DNA of 64,000 nt from Angiostrongylus vasorum (Eukaryota > Nematoda > Chromadorea > Rhabditida > Metastrongylidae). The stretch spans positions 1,792,835-1,856,834 of the forward strand of contig JADANN010000450.1 in the NCBI GenBank assembly GCA_018806985.1. The letters run 5' to 3'. Below the pieces are notes generated by a model. That model saw only the letters and a program-made list of their open reading frames with translations. It did not search any database and was not told where the DNA came from. Positions 10,140-22,200 of the stretch are shown here, one piece after another. Position 1 is the stretch's first letter, and every line of letters begins with the position of its first letter. Position numbers and translations under genes: made by a program.

Positions 10140-13100
10140 CACGTAACCACATCCATCACCTGTATAACCTGTAGTCCGGTTGATCGTCGAGTGACTCCAG
10201 CGGGCGCCAGTAAACCTTCCATTTTTTCCTGTCGCGCGCAAGAGTAGCCCAGTGGGTTCTGCTCCCTCTAGGGACTCGTCAAGTATCATATCTTTCTTCT
10301 AGGCCTTTCGCGAAAAACAATGACCATCAAGTCGGTGGTCTTCCTGCACAGCGTTTAACAACCCGAGGAATCCAGTCACTAACAGCTCTTGTCCATCGGT
10401 TGTCATTCACACGCATTACGTGTCCGGCCCACCTTATCTTCGACTGTTTGGCGTACAGAACGGCATCTTTGACTTTTTGATCGTTGAGGCAGATCGGAGC
10501 TTCGGATGCTTTGCCTTATTTGTGTGAAACGCGATACTCCAAGCACCGTCCTTTCGACTGCGCGTTCAATAATGCTGACTGATCTTTCATCCTGCTTACG
10601 CAGCTACCAGGTTTCTGACGCATCTCTTAGGGCAGGAAGTACCGTTTAGTCGAAAAGGTGGGCACGGATTCGGGTGTTCTTTCTCCTCTTCACTAAATCC
10701 TCGATGCTCTTGAAAGCCCCCCAAGCCGCTCGTTTCCCTCTGCTCAACTCTGGAGCTAAGTCGTTCAATATCTTGATTTCTCGACCTAGATAGACATAAC
10801 TGGAGCATTCGGAGATATTCGTTCCGTTCAGCGTGAATGGGGCATACGAAACCAATCCGTTCTTCATCAACATAGTTTTTGTGAGATTTAGTCGAAGACC
10901 AACCTTTCCACAGGCTTTATCAAAGTCGACAAGCATACGTTCCGCTTGGTTAATGTTTGGTGTTATCAGGACGATGCCATCAGCAAACCGAAGATGCTGT
11001 AACTGCCGACCATCGATTTTCACTCCCATAATATCCCATTCCAATGTTCGCATGACGTTCTGCAGGGTGGTGGTAAAAAATTTTTGGTGAGATGGTTTCG
11101 CCTTGCCTTACCCCTTTCTTGATGTCAACGCTAATATCGTTGTAGAATGGTGAAATCTTGGTTGCGAAACCTTTCTACAGCCCATGAAGAAATTTCATGT
11201 ACTGATTAGGGACTCCTAGACAATCAACGGCTTCCATGACTGCTTCTATCCCAATTGAGTCAAAGGCCTTCTTTAAATCGATGAAAGTGAGACACAGCGG
11301 TCTTTTGCACTCTCGCGATACTTCAGTGAATCTTGTTATCGTGTAGATGTGGTCCATCGTACTATATCCTTTCGAAACTCTGCTTCCTCACATGGCTGTC
11401 ATTCGTCTAGTGTTCTGTCAATCCCGTTTGGGACGACTCGAGTGAAAAGTTTGTAGACGACAGACAGCAAGCAAATAGGGCGATAGTTGCCTTTATCGTG
11501 TAGGTCAGCCTTCTTCAACATAACACAGTCTTGATGGTTTTCCACTGAATAGGGATCCTGCATTTAGACAGGTAACGTGTGAAGAGCCGAACCAGTGTGT
11601 TTACAAGGATTGCGGAAGGTTATTCAGCTGCTCTGATCTTATCCTGCCCGGAATTGGTGCGTTCGATTTTTCACCGACGAAATGGTATGTTGGATTTCGC
11701 AAGGCAGAACCGATGGTACAACATATACATCCTCCTTTATTTCATATGACGGAAGGTGGACGTGGCTATCGAAGAGACCTGAATAGTATAAGTGAATGAT
11801 TTTCTCCACTGCCTTTGTGGACGCTGTAACTGTTCCGCCTGGGCGTCGGAGTGGAATCATTTTGGTCTTATAATTGGTGAAGCTTCGGTCGGCTTAGCGA
11901 ATGCTTTGCCCAGCCTCTTCAGCGTCGACCATTACTGCTGCCCTTCTCTCTTTAAGATCTTCTTCTATCGCCTGTCTGCACTGCTTTGCAAGTTCGGACG
12001 TTGGTTCGCGGTTGCCTGCAGCTCGTGCGATTCCACGCTGGCGTATCAGCCCAAGTGTTTCTAGAGACAAACGTCTCTTGGTGACTTTCGAACTCTCAGC
12101 TTTCATAGTGCTAACGTGAAGATGTTGAATGAGCCGATCGTATGAATTGAATAAGTCTCAGTTTGCGGTGGTTCTGGTACTTCGGTTTTTGAATTTAGCG
12201 GCCCCTGCTGCTATGCGCGAGAAATAGAATCTTGCACGAAGGAGACGGTGGTCTGATCTCGTGTAGAATTTTGGGAACAACAGCGACATCGGTTAGGAAA
12301 ACCTTCGGTTTATTATGATGTGGTCTGTTTCGTTATGGCTCTCCACTGGGATACACTCACGTCCAGCGTTGAGAGTAAGTTTTTGGATTTGCGACATACC
12401 ATAAATAGTCTTGGTAATAATTATAAACTCAGACAACCGCTCTATCTGCTCGGCCGAATCTATTCTGTTGGTTCCATTGTACCGTTCTTCAGTCGTTCTT
12501 CTGGGTCCATTCTCAGCGTTAAATTCTAAAATGATGACCTCTGAATAATGGTTTTCTCTGTAGAATTTCTCCAAATCCATATAGAACGCTTCGACTTCTT
12601 CTTCGTCATAGTTTGACGTCTGCGCGTATACGACGAAGATTGTTAAAGCCGGTATTGATCCATATCTTTTTAATCGTAAACGTCCGACTCGGATTGTTAA
12701 TTGTTCAAATAAATCAATGTTCATGGACAAACTCGTGTTGACGAGAACGCCGACGCCGCCGACTCTTCTACTGTCGTATGTTCTGAGGAACAGTTCTTCT
12801 TCGGTGTCGTAGACGGCGTTGAATGGGTGGAATCATCTCGTCCCGGGCAGGACAATGACGTCGTATCTTATCCTTCTTGCTTGGATGAGAAATTCTTCTA
12901 TCGAGGACTCGGATGCAAGTGTACGTGCATTTTAGGTACAGATTGTCACCTTAGTTCTTTGCAATCCAGGCAGCTTCCATTGGCCCTGAGATTTTAGCAC
13001 CCTTTCCGTACTCGTTCTACCCAACGTTGCCGAAATTGAGGGCTCTTTCGTGGTCAGGGGAACGAGACCCGTTTCTTCTATTGTGTTTAGCATTCTGATA

Positions 13101-13185
13101 CCCACGTGTAGCTTGCTGGGCTGGGAACGTAGGGGGCTGGGTATACTCACGGGTAGCTTGCCAGACTGTCCCAGAGCGACCACAT
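10140..13185 (-). mobile_element. RTE-like LINE, nearly full length, decayed
   Basis: Minus-strand reading gives an N-terminal APE-type endonuclease (TICT.NART at about 12950, then [20 protein letters not shown] near 12600 and NETDHIIINRRF near 12310), a linker, and a reverse transcriptase. RT landmarks are FIDLKKAFDS (about 11290), QHLRFADGIVLITPNI (10990-11010) and SSYVYLGREI (10800). Stops and frame changes are frequent. The 3' end shares the CACCTGTA..GTAGTCCGGTTGATCGTCGAG stretch with the copy ending at 57785. It lies head-to-head with the next copy. Confidence 0.88.
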
Positions 13186-13434
13186 CCATACATATGTGAA
13201 TGGTGCGCTCACGGATTATGCATACGAATTATAGGATATATCCTGTGCGTCGTCACGGATCTCCCTCATATGAGGGATCTCGAGCCGGTTAGTGGCGAGG
13301 CTACGTGGCGCATCCCCAGGTGGAGGATAGAGGGTTAATAGTGGACCAAAAGCGAGCTTTGCTTCACTGAGACGCAGGCAGATCCATGGGATGGACTCCC
13401 TGTTTCTGCTGCGCTGATTTGGCACATACTTTCT

Positions 13435-16130
13435 GTATTTGCTAGGCGTATTCATGCACGCGTGTGCGGGTGCGTTCTAGCTTATGCGGATTGTATTCTA
13501 CAAGTCAATTCGGCCAAAAACCTGCTGCAATCAAGTGACAGGGAAGTGTATGGGAGGCGGTTACGAGTCGCCTCCTACAAATAAGCTCTATGTCCATTCT
13601 GGGAGAGCCTGGCAAGCTACCCGTGAGTATACCCAGCCCCCCACGTTCAGAGCCCAGCAAGCTATACGTGAATATCAAAAATGCCAAACAGTAAAAAAAA
13701 CGGGCCTCATTCCCCTGAGCCCGAAAGAGCCCCCAATTTCGCAGCGTTGGGCTGGACGAGTACAGTGAGGCTGCTAAAATCTCAGGGCCAATGGAAGCTG
13801 CCTGGATTTCGAAGAACTATGGTGACGATCTGTACCTACAATGCGCGTACACTTGCATCCGAGTCCTCGATAGAAGACTTGTTCATGCAAGCAAGAAGGA
13901 TGAAGTACGACGTCATCGGCCTGACCGAGACGAGACGATGCCACCCATTCAACGCCGAACTAAGATACCGGAGTAGAACTGTTCCTCGGAACATGCGACA
14001 GTAGAGGAGCGGCGTCGGCGTTCTCGCCAACACGAGTTTGCCCATGAACATCGATTCATTCGAACAACTAACAACCCGAATCGGATGTTTACGATTAAAA
14101 AAGATGTGGAACAATACCGGCTCTGACAACCTTTCTCGTTTACGCGCCGACATCAGACTATGACGAAGAAGAAGTCGAAGCATTCTATATGGACCTGGAG
14201 GACTTCTACAGAGAAGATCACACATTCTTGAAGGACATCGTTGGAGATTTCAACGTGAAGATTGGACCAAGAAGAACGTCTGAAGAACGTCACATTGGGA
14301 CCCATGGATTAGAATGAAACGAGCAGGGTGAGCGGCTGTCTGAGTTTATCATGGCGACCAAGACAATCCATAGTAACTCACAATTCCAGAAGCCCCAGCC
14401 TACGCGCTGGACGTGGGAGTCTCCCAAGAAATAGACCACATCATAGTAAATAGAAGGTTTTGCCTAACAGATGTCGCTGTTGTCCCAAAATTCTACACGG
14501 GATCAGACCACCGTCTCCTTCGTGCAAGATTCCGTTTCTCGCGGAAAGGAGAAAAAGCCGCTAAATTGAAAAACCGAAGTCCCAGAACCACCGTAAACTA
14601 GGGACTTATTCAACTCACTAGTCGGCTGTTGCGAAGATACTGTTGTCGATAACATCGACGAGAGTACGATCGGCTCATTAAACATCTTCACGTTTGTGCT
14701 ATGAAACCTGAGCGTTCGAAAGTCACCAAGAGACGTCTTTCCTCAGAAACTCTGGTTGAAACGCTCGAGCATGGAATCGGAAGAACTGCAGGCAACCACG
14801 AACTAAAGCCCGGACTTGCAAAACAATGCAGACAGGCGGATCTTAAAGAGAGATAAGCAGCAGTAATGGTCGAAGCTGCAGAGGCTGGGAAAAGCATTCG
14901 CAAAGCCCACCGTAGCTTCGCCAATTACAAGACCATGATGATTGCACTCCGACGCCCAAATGGAACAGTTACAGCGTCCAGAAAAGCAATGGAGCAAATC
15001 ATTCACGGATACTACTCAGATCTCCTCGATAGCTAGGTGCACCTTCCTCCATATGAAACAAAGGAGGATGGATATGTTGTACCATCGGTTCTCCCTTCCG
15101 AAATCCGACATGCCACTTCGTCGGTGGAAAATCGAACAGCACCAAGTCCGGAGAGGATAAGATTTGAACACCTGAATAATCTTCCGCCAGTCCTCGTAAA
15201 CACACTGGCTCGACTCATTACACGTTACCTGTCTGAAAGCAAGGTCACTACTCAACAGAATATCAGCAAGACCGTGTTATTGTTCAAGAAAAGTCACCTC
15301 CACGAAATTGGCAGCTACCGCGCAATCTGCTTCCTGTCTGCCATCTACAAACTTTCCACTCGAGCCATCCTAAACAGGACTGACAGAACACTGGACGAAG
15401 GACAACCATGTGATCAAGGCAGAGTTTCGAAAAGGATTTAGTACGATGGACCACAGCCAGCACAATAACAAGACTCACTGAAGTATCGCGAAAGTATAAA
15501 AAGACCGCTCTGTCTCACTTTCATCGATTTAAAGAAGGGCTTTGACTCAAATGAGATGGAAGCAGTCATGGAAAACCCTTGATAGTCAAGCACTCCCTAC
15601 TTAGCACGTAAAGATTCTTCATGAGCTGTACAAAAATTTCACAACCAAGATATCACCAATCTATAACGATATTAATATCGACGTCAAAAGAGGGGTTAGG
15701 CAAGGCGATACTATCTCACCAAAACTATTTACCGCCATCCTCCAGAACATCGTGCGAACATCGGAATAGGATAATATGGGAGTAAAAATCGGTGGTCGGC
15801 AATTACACCAACTCCGCTTTGCTGATGATATCGTCTTTATAACATCAAACATTAGCCAAGCGGAACAAATACTTGCCGACCTCAATAAAGCCTGTAGAAA
15901 AGTCCGTCTTCATATAAATCTCACAAAAACGATGTCCATGAGGAATGGATTGGTTATGTATGCGCCGCTCACGCTCAACGTAATGAATATTTCCGAATGC
16001 TCCAGCTACGTCTATCTACGTCGGGAAGTCAACATGATGAAAGATTTAGCTCCAGAGTTGAACAGAATGAAACAAGCGGCTTGTGGAGCTTTCAAGGGCA
16101 TCAAGGATGTAGCGAAGAGAACAAGGAATA
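13435..16130 (+). mobile_element. RTE-like LINE, plus strand, 3' truncated
   Basis: The plus strand encodes SQGQWKLPGFRRTMVTICTY, a broken endonuclease with ESSIEDLF and RRMKYDVIGLTETRR, then [19 protein letters not shown] (14430-14490). The RT follows, with FIDLKKGFDS (15522), [15 protein letters not shown] (15688) and QLRFADDIVFITSNI (15810-15850). Homology stops around 16130 (after RTRNTR), so the thumb and C-terminal part are missing. Its 5' part from 13435 matches the 5' end of the copy at 57785-60977. Confidence 0.87.
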
Positions 16131-16384
16131 CTCGAGAAAAGATCATAAAAAAGGAAATAAGCTGGGCTATAACCTATGCATTTTTATGCTCACTGTCACA
16201 ATAGATCCTAGATGCAATACTTCAGCTTCCTGTGAGATATATTTGCGAACGCTGTTCTCTCTCTAAAAGGCAAGAAACTCGTCAGTAGCGATGTTCATGA
16301 TAGGTTTATACACTCATCTTGCATAGTCTTTCCTATTCGTTACACCCGTCACTATCTGACAAAGACAGACTCAATAACCAAAAC

Positions 16385-16990
16385 GAAGCTCAGATATTTG
16401 CAAAACTCCGGACCGCAGGTGTCTCTGGTGCTGAATGAACGCGCTATTACCCTTTCCGCGCGTTCACCTCCACACCATGCGGGTCCTTCGTTTCGCCTGT
16501 CTCTCAGCTAGTTCTGTGGATCACTTCCATCAGCAATCACCTGTCCACGGGATTGATCTAGGCAGCCCAAATCGGCATTGAACTCGGTTAAGTTGACGCT
16601 ATAGTTGAAATTCACAATGTTGACTTTCTTCATTTACTGCCTTTTCCAAGTTTTCACGGCAGGATATTATTTGTGACACAATCACAATTGTGAATTTTAA
16701 CTATAGCCTCAGCTTAACTGGATTCAGTGCCAATTTAGGGTTGCCTCGATCAATCTCGTAGACGGGTGGTTGCTGATGGCAGTGATCGATAGAACTAGCT
16801 GAAAGACGGACGAAACGAAGGACTCGCATGGTGTGATGGTGAACGCGTAAGCCCCAGGAAAGGGTCATAGCGCGTTCGTTCCTCACCGCAGACGCCTGCA
16901 GTCCAGAGTTTTGCAAATAGCTCAGCATCATTGTGGTTGTTTCAGAAATTAATATCCTGCTGTGAAAACTTAGAAAAGGCAGTAATTAAA
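16385..16990. repeat. Family D repeat, inverted pair
   Basis: Minus unit 16385-16625 and plus unit 16655-16990 share GACCGCAGGTGTC, ACCACACCATGCGGGTCCTT and CAGCTAGTTCT blocks in opposite orientation, forming a large foldback. Confidence 0.65.
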
Positions 16991-17542
16991 AAAAAAGTCA
17001 ACAGACTCAAGAGTTATGTCAGTTGTGTCTCTCAGCATAACCAATGAACTACGTGGATTGAATGAATAGGGAGCACTGCAATTACAACGATTTTTCAGTC
17101 GTTGTGGTATATCAAAGACAAACAACACCATCTTTGGAGAGAGGATGAGTGTTTACCACCATATACAAAAGATGGAAATGCCTAAAAAAGGATGCGACAA
17201 ACACAGATGAGGTAATAGAAGGGTGAACAAGCAAAGCGTCGCTTCAACTGCTGAACAGTCGTCGGTTCTCATAACTCATCACTCCCTAGTCAACACGTCC
17301 CTGCCTTTCCCTACAATACATTTCATGATTCTTTGTTAACGAGTAACAAAAGAGATCTCATCGGTTCACTATCTACGAACTATGAAATCGAGGAAGAGAA
17401 GTCGATCAAGCAGTTCATCAGAAGAACGCCAAAAATTGCGAAAAACGTGCGCTAAGTATTAAAGTGATTGATCTTAACATGATAGCTTAATTCCTTAGTT
17501 GTGACCTCACTTTAAATTTCCATAATAACCGGAATTGATGAT

Positions 17543-17632
17543 ATGGGATCGACTAATACTAGAAAAAAGCGTAGAAAAAGAAAAACACATAAGCACATTA
17601 CGCATGCACTACAAAAATTTTTATCAAGGGCA
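17543..17632 (+). CDS. Possible first exon, strongly basic N-terminus
   Basis: An ATG opens MGSTNTRKKRRKRKTHKHIT and continues through ALQKFLSRAG to a CAG/GTAAGG donor. A separate short ORF 140 nt upstream (17381-17461) reads MKSRKRSRSSSSSEERQKLR, an SR-like basic and serine stretch. Either could be the start of a nuclear or RNA-binding protein, but no downstream exon was found and a Penelope fragment begins about 10 nt later. Confidence 0.22.
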
Positions 17633-17639
17633 GGTAAGG

Positions 17640-18510
17640 ATACGGTTGGATTGTTGACTTCTTTTTTCATATACAAGAGGACAGAGGACACAAGCGCGCA
17701 AAACTCTCGAGGCGTTCTGGATTAATTCCAGAAAACCGAAAATGAACCGCAAGGGGGAATGCCTAATTATCACACGTGATATTGAGCAGTATATAAGCCT
17801 ATTCCTCCCTAACGGTTTACCGCCTCATCGTGATTGGGAGCTGTTCCTGGGTTCCTGGGTGTCGGACTGCGATGTACAGCGGGAGGGACTCCCACCCCCA
17901 CCCCCACCTCCGCCTCCGCCCCGGCAGGGTCTCCCAAGCTGAGAAGGAGTTCGGCGTTTCCATCAGGAAGCCTAGCTAATAGTAAAGCAATACCAGGATC
18001 CTCCACCGTCCTGGTATCAAAGTCACATGTTGGCAAATCTCCCTCTGATCCACAAGGGCTGCGACTGCCTGTCGTGGTGACGACCTGGGGCAGACTTTGG
18101 CCAGGCTGTCCCTCGAGATTCCAGGGAACAACAATGGCTTAACCAGCAAATCTCCGAAAAATGCTGATTATGCTGGGGTCTGCACAACTAGGGAGGACGG
18201 GCCATTCAAGTATCAAGTAAGTATATAAGCTTGTTATTCTGATGGGATGGGCACATTACGCTTCCATGTGAATTCTGTGCGGTTGGTCTCCACGTGACAT
18301 AGTGGAAGACTCATAGAAAGCGGTGAGCGCGCAAAAAGCTATTCTGTGTTTCAATATGATTGAAATCTTGGTTTGGCGTTTTCTCTGTTTGGTTATGGAG
18401 GTGTTTGGCCGGGTGGATTGCTGTCAACTTGACTTTTCAGGCTCTGAGGAAGGCGAAATCCCGCCGGAACGTCAGCTTGTTTTTGAATAAAGATAACACC
18501 TCGCGTTTGC
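17640..18510 (+). mobile_element. Penelope element 3' fragment with a nested insertion
   Basis: At about 17690-17795 the plus strand encodes TSAQNSRGVLD in one frame and SARKTLEAFWINSRKPKMNR plus a following ITRDIEQYISLF in another. The latter is the typical Penelope C-terminal tail after the endonuclease. The rest of the terminal repeat resumes at 18231 and ends with the hammerhead-like motif at 18443-18476. A family-E repeat interrupts it at 17799-18219. The shared sequence between 18245-18500 and 8295-8510 shows that the two fragments belong to one family. Confidence 0.75.
17799..18219 (+). mobile_element. Family E dispersed repeat with target-site duplication
   Basis: This 421-bp insertion lies between the direct repeats AGTATATAAGC (17788-17798 and 18220-18230) inside a Penelope fragment. 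It is homologous to 7040-7420 (plus) and 45782-46170 (minus). It contains a C-rich tract at 17888-17925. No ORF is conserved between copies. Likely a SINE-type non-autonomous element, although its tRNA-like boxes are not convincing. Confidence 0.7.
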
Positions 18511-19009
18511 TCAGCAAGAATATAAAGAATCAAATGCAAGAGTTTCATACTTTAAAAAAGGCAAAAAAAAGATGTACAAAAACAAAGGGGATACGTGTAG
18601 TATGAAAATTATCATTAGAAAATGCTGAAAAGTCGAATTATACAGCGAAAAGTACGGAAAAAAGGCGGACTCATTTGTCGATGAGCGCGTTTGCCGAAAT
18701 GAGACACATATAACGCAGCGGATGAATGGCAGAAAATTAGGCGTCGCTGTTACGGTGTTAATTAAACTCAACACAGTGGCAAGTTGTGGTGATAAAAAGG
18801 ATTGGGAACTTTACACGCTCCAGTGTAAACCACTCGGTGAATAATCTTGTTGCAGGTGATGCTAATGACAAATGATGATGCTAAGACTACACAAAAGCTA
18901 GATTCTAAAGACTCAATGATAGAATAAAGCCTATTGAAAAAACTCTTTGCTGTGTAAATATGAACCTGTGTAACAACAAACCCTTTTTTTCCCACTTGTA
19001 CGTAAAGAG

Positions 19010-19280
19010 TAAAGGATAAAGCGTTGATCAATCCTTGAGAGATACGCCACGTATTCGGCTTTCATCAAGCATAGTAAAGGTGGTTGAAGGCATATCTGGT
19101 CTACGTAATAATTTGTGTTAGCAAACCAATGTATCAACTGTGTGCTTTCATTGTCCTAGGCAGGTTTAGTAGCAAATTGCTGGTCCTAAGTGGACGCTGT
19201 CTTGGTTTGTCCGAGGTGCCGGGTCGAACCCTGTGTGTGTTACAAGGCACCCCCTAACCATTGCGTTATTTGTGCCTAAG
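19010..19280 (-). repeat. Family A SINE, decayed
   Basis: Tail AAGGATAAAGCGTTGATCAATC at 19012 and degraded head CACAAATAACGCAATGGTTAGG near 19275. It lies directly after exon 5 of the Rab-like gene. Confidence 0.6.
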
Positions 19281-19297
19281 TAGCTATTTAATCTTAC

Positions 19298-22200
19298 CAC
19301 TATGAACTGACCGACCTCTTCAACGTTTTCTGATGATTTCGCTGACGTTTCAATGAATTGCATGTCGTACTGCTTTGAACAATTCTGAAGCATGGTATGT
19401 CAATATTGTGAGTTTAATGGTTAAAGTCCCGTGGTGAGCTGTAATTCAAGAGTCAGAAAATATAAATTGGGTTCTCCTCGTTCAACTATAATCGTTGTTT
19501 TAAAGAATAATAGCGCTTCTCGACAACTCATTCTCACGGACCACAGTAATAAACGAAGGATGAGGGCTTGTTCAAATTTTGTAATTTTATGAGTTCTAAC
19601 CTGACTTTAGTGAATATGATTTGAGATAAAAATTTTCCAATGCTATAAAAAAGTTCCAATGCTATAAAAAAGCTCTACAATTGCAATCAGTGAAATTTCT
19701 GGAAATTTTTTACTTACCTAGAATTACGACCACAACGATGCTGAGATATTTGCAAAACTTCAACGTCGATTTGGATTGAGTTGATGGGTTCAATGCCGAT
19801 TTGCGCTCTTCAGATCAATCCTGCTGATAGATGATTGCTGATGGCACTGATAGATAAAAACTAGCTGAAAGAAACGCAGAGCAAGGGCCTCCGTGGCGTA
19901 ATGTGTAATGCACAAGCCTCCAGAGAGGGAAATCGTCGTGGTTCGATCTGGCCCGAGGTCCAAGCTTTGCGAATATCTCAGCATCGTTGTGGTTGTAATT
20001 CATTTCATAGCCTGATGTGAAAAACTATAATAGGCACAAAATAAAAGGTTAACATTGTAACCTAGAATTATTCGAAGTATGGAAGCTTATAACGATATGT
20101 CTTTTAGGAAAATTCCCATGCAATAATGACTGCTGCAATGATTTCCTTATAACCCACATTTTCTCTTGAAGCTTATATTGATTTATAGGTAAAGATTTTC
20201 TAGCAATTTTATTAGCAATTCATTTTTGCTCTCATTCTTGATTCTTTTGCGTAAAAGCGCTCTTTCATCGTAGTCTTCTGCAATCATTTCCAAAGGTTGT
20301 CAGAACTACTGGAAAGGAAAATTTCGTTCTACACTGGATTACCTGTCCCATTTCGGTGGAGATTTTTCTGCTACTATCCAGATCGCATTTATTGCCTATG
20401 AGCAATTTAACGATATTTTCACAACCATATCGTTCAACATTCCTCATCCAAATGGGAATGTTCTCGAATGTCTTCTCATTAGTGATGTCGTAAACGATCA
20501 ATATTCCATGCGCACCACGATAGTAGCTAGATGCGACCGTTCGGAATCGTTCTTGGCCGGCTGTATCCCACTGAAAACCGCTTGATAAGTGAAAACTGAC
20601 GCAAAACAGATCGAAAATTTAAGAAAATTCAACCCAAAGAAGACCGCAGTTGTTTATAAAACTTTGCTCACACACTGAGATACCGCTCAGTACAGCTAAG
20701 GCCCTGGTTCGATCTGTCACAAGCAAACCAAGCCTCCTATCCATTGGGGTTGGGAAAATGACCTCCTTGCTACTCAGAAAAATTGGCGACTGTCTGTAGG
20801 AAAGATCTGAGTGATCCTTGGCACGGCTATTCCACGATTTCACAGAGAATAGAATCGACCAACATTTAACTATGTTGATAAAGAAAACCAAAATCAAATC
20901 CCCAACCACCAGACGAGATGGCACGCAAATTCAACGACTTTCATGGATGGCGTGTGTGAGAAAATAAATCGAATAAAGAATTATCGGAAACCGCACAATA
21001 TGTGATGTTTTGTCAGGTAAAAAAGACAAATTCTGCTTGCTTGTCATTTAAGTTTCCGAGGCGTTTACTAAAGCAAGATGGTAGAGGAAGAAGAAATGGA
21101 ATGGAAACGGTATTCGCTGTACTCTTCATAACCTCTTTAATGCTCTTTCGAGATCTCGAGGCCGCGTCTCCTCCCTCTTAGCTCTGGTTCCAAATCACTC
21201 ATACCGATTCCCTAATAGTTCTGTCGAAATCGGCTAGCAGTCGCTCCTCTCATCTAATGCTCAATGCTCTAAGAACAATAATTTTGACGAGATGGGATCA
21301 TAACGGTATTTTCGATTCCTCCTCTTAAGCGGAAAAACGATGCCGTTGTAAAATGGTACAATTCTGATTATGAAGTCTCTGTATAGCTCAGTATTTGTGT
21401 ATTGAAGACATCTTGGTTCTCTACAGCTTCTATAGAGCCATCTGTCTCAACTGAGTTGAGGACTTGTTTATGCTGATGTGGATAAGACAAAGCGCTCTCT
21501 TGTAATCTCACAACACCTCGGTAAGCTTCGTTATCTTCGCGTAGCCGTCCTTCATAGACGACATACAGTTTGCAGTTGACAGATTGAGACATAGCCAATG
21601 ATCACAACAATGTTTGCTTCCTTGTAGCAAAAATATGTTAATACAGAGCTTCCATTAAATAAGTATTCTCCAGTGGCACCTGTAAGCGTGAAAAACAAGA
21701 CCATGTTTATCATGACTGATGGTAAGGTCTTCAGGTACGAGGATATGCTTGTGACAAGACCGAGAGTTATTGGGTTCTTCAAAGAAGAAATAGGATTTCA
21801 TATTCTGCATGGGAATATCGTCTCAGGTCCGTTAAGTGTTCATGGCTCTCGAAAGGATCGAAAAATTCGTGCGTTTCTGTCTTAATTTAGTGAGCACTTG
21901 AACAGCGCTAGTTAAGGATAGTTTCAGTTTCGTAATTTATAGAGCTCTGATAATAGTTGCGGTTACTTTTCCCCGCCTCTACAGCTTCAACCTTTATTGC
22001 TGCTACCTTCTTTCTACGATCTTCTGCCACCTCTTCTTTGCATAGTTTTACAAGTTCGGAGATAAACTGGCAGTCGTCTGCTACTCAGAAAACATCGAGT
22101 TGGCGCTTAAGGGTCTCTCTTGATATATTTGACATTCTCCCTTTCTAATACTACCGTCAGGTTGGATAGATTGGTGGCTTTCTTCATGGAATCGAGCGGG

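Noticed and set aside
18768..19031. C-terminal exon of the Rab-like gene ending in a single Cys
   Set aside because: No Rab-like sequence before it and no prenylation motif of a known type.
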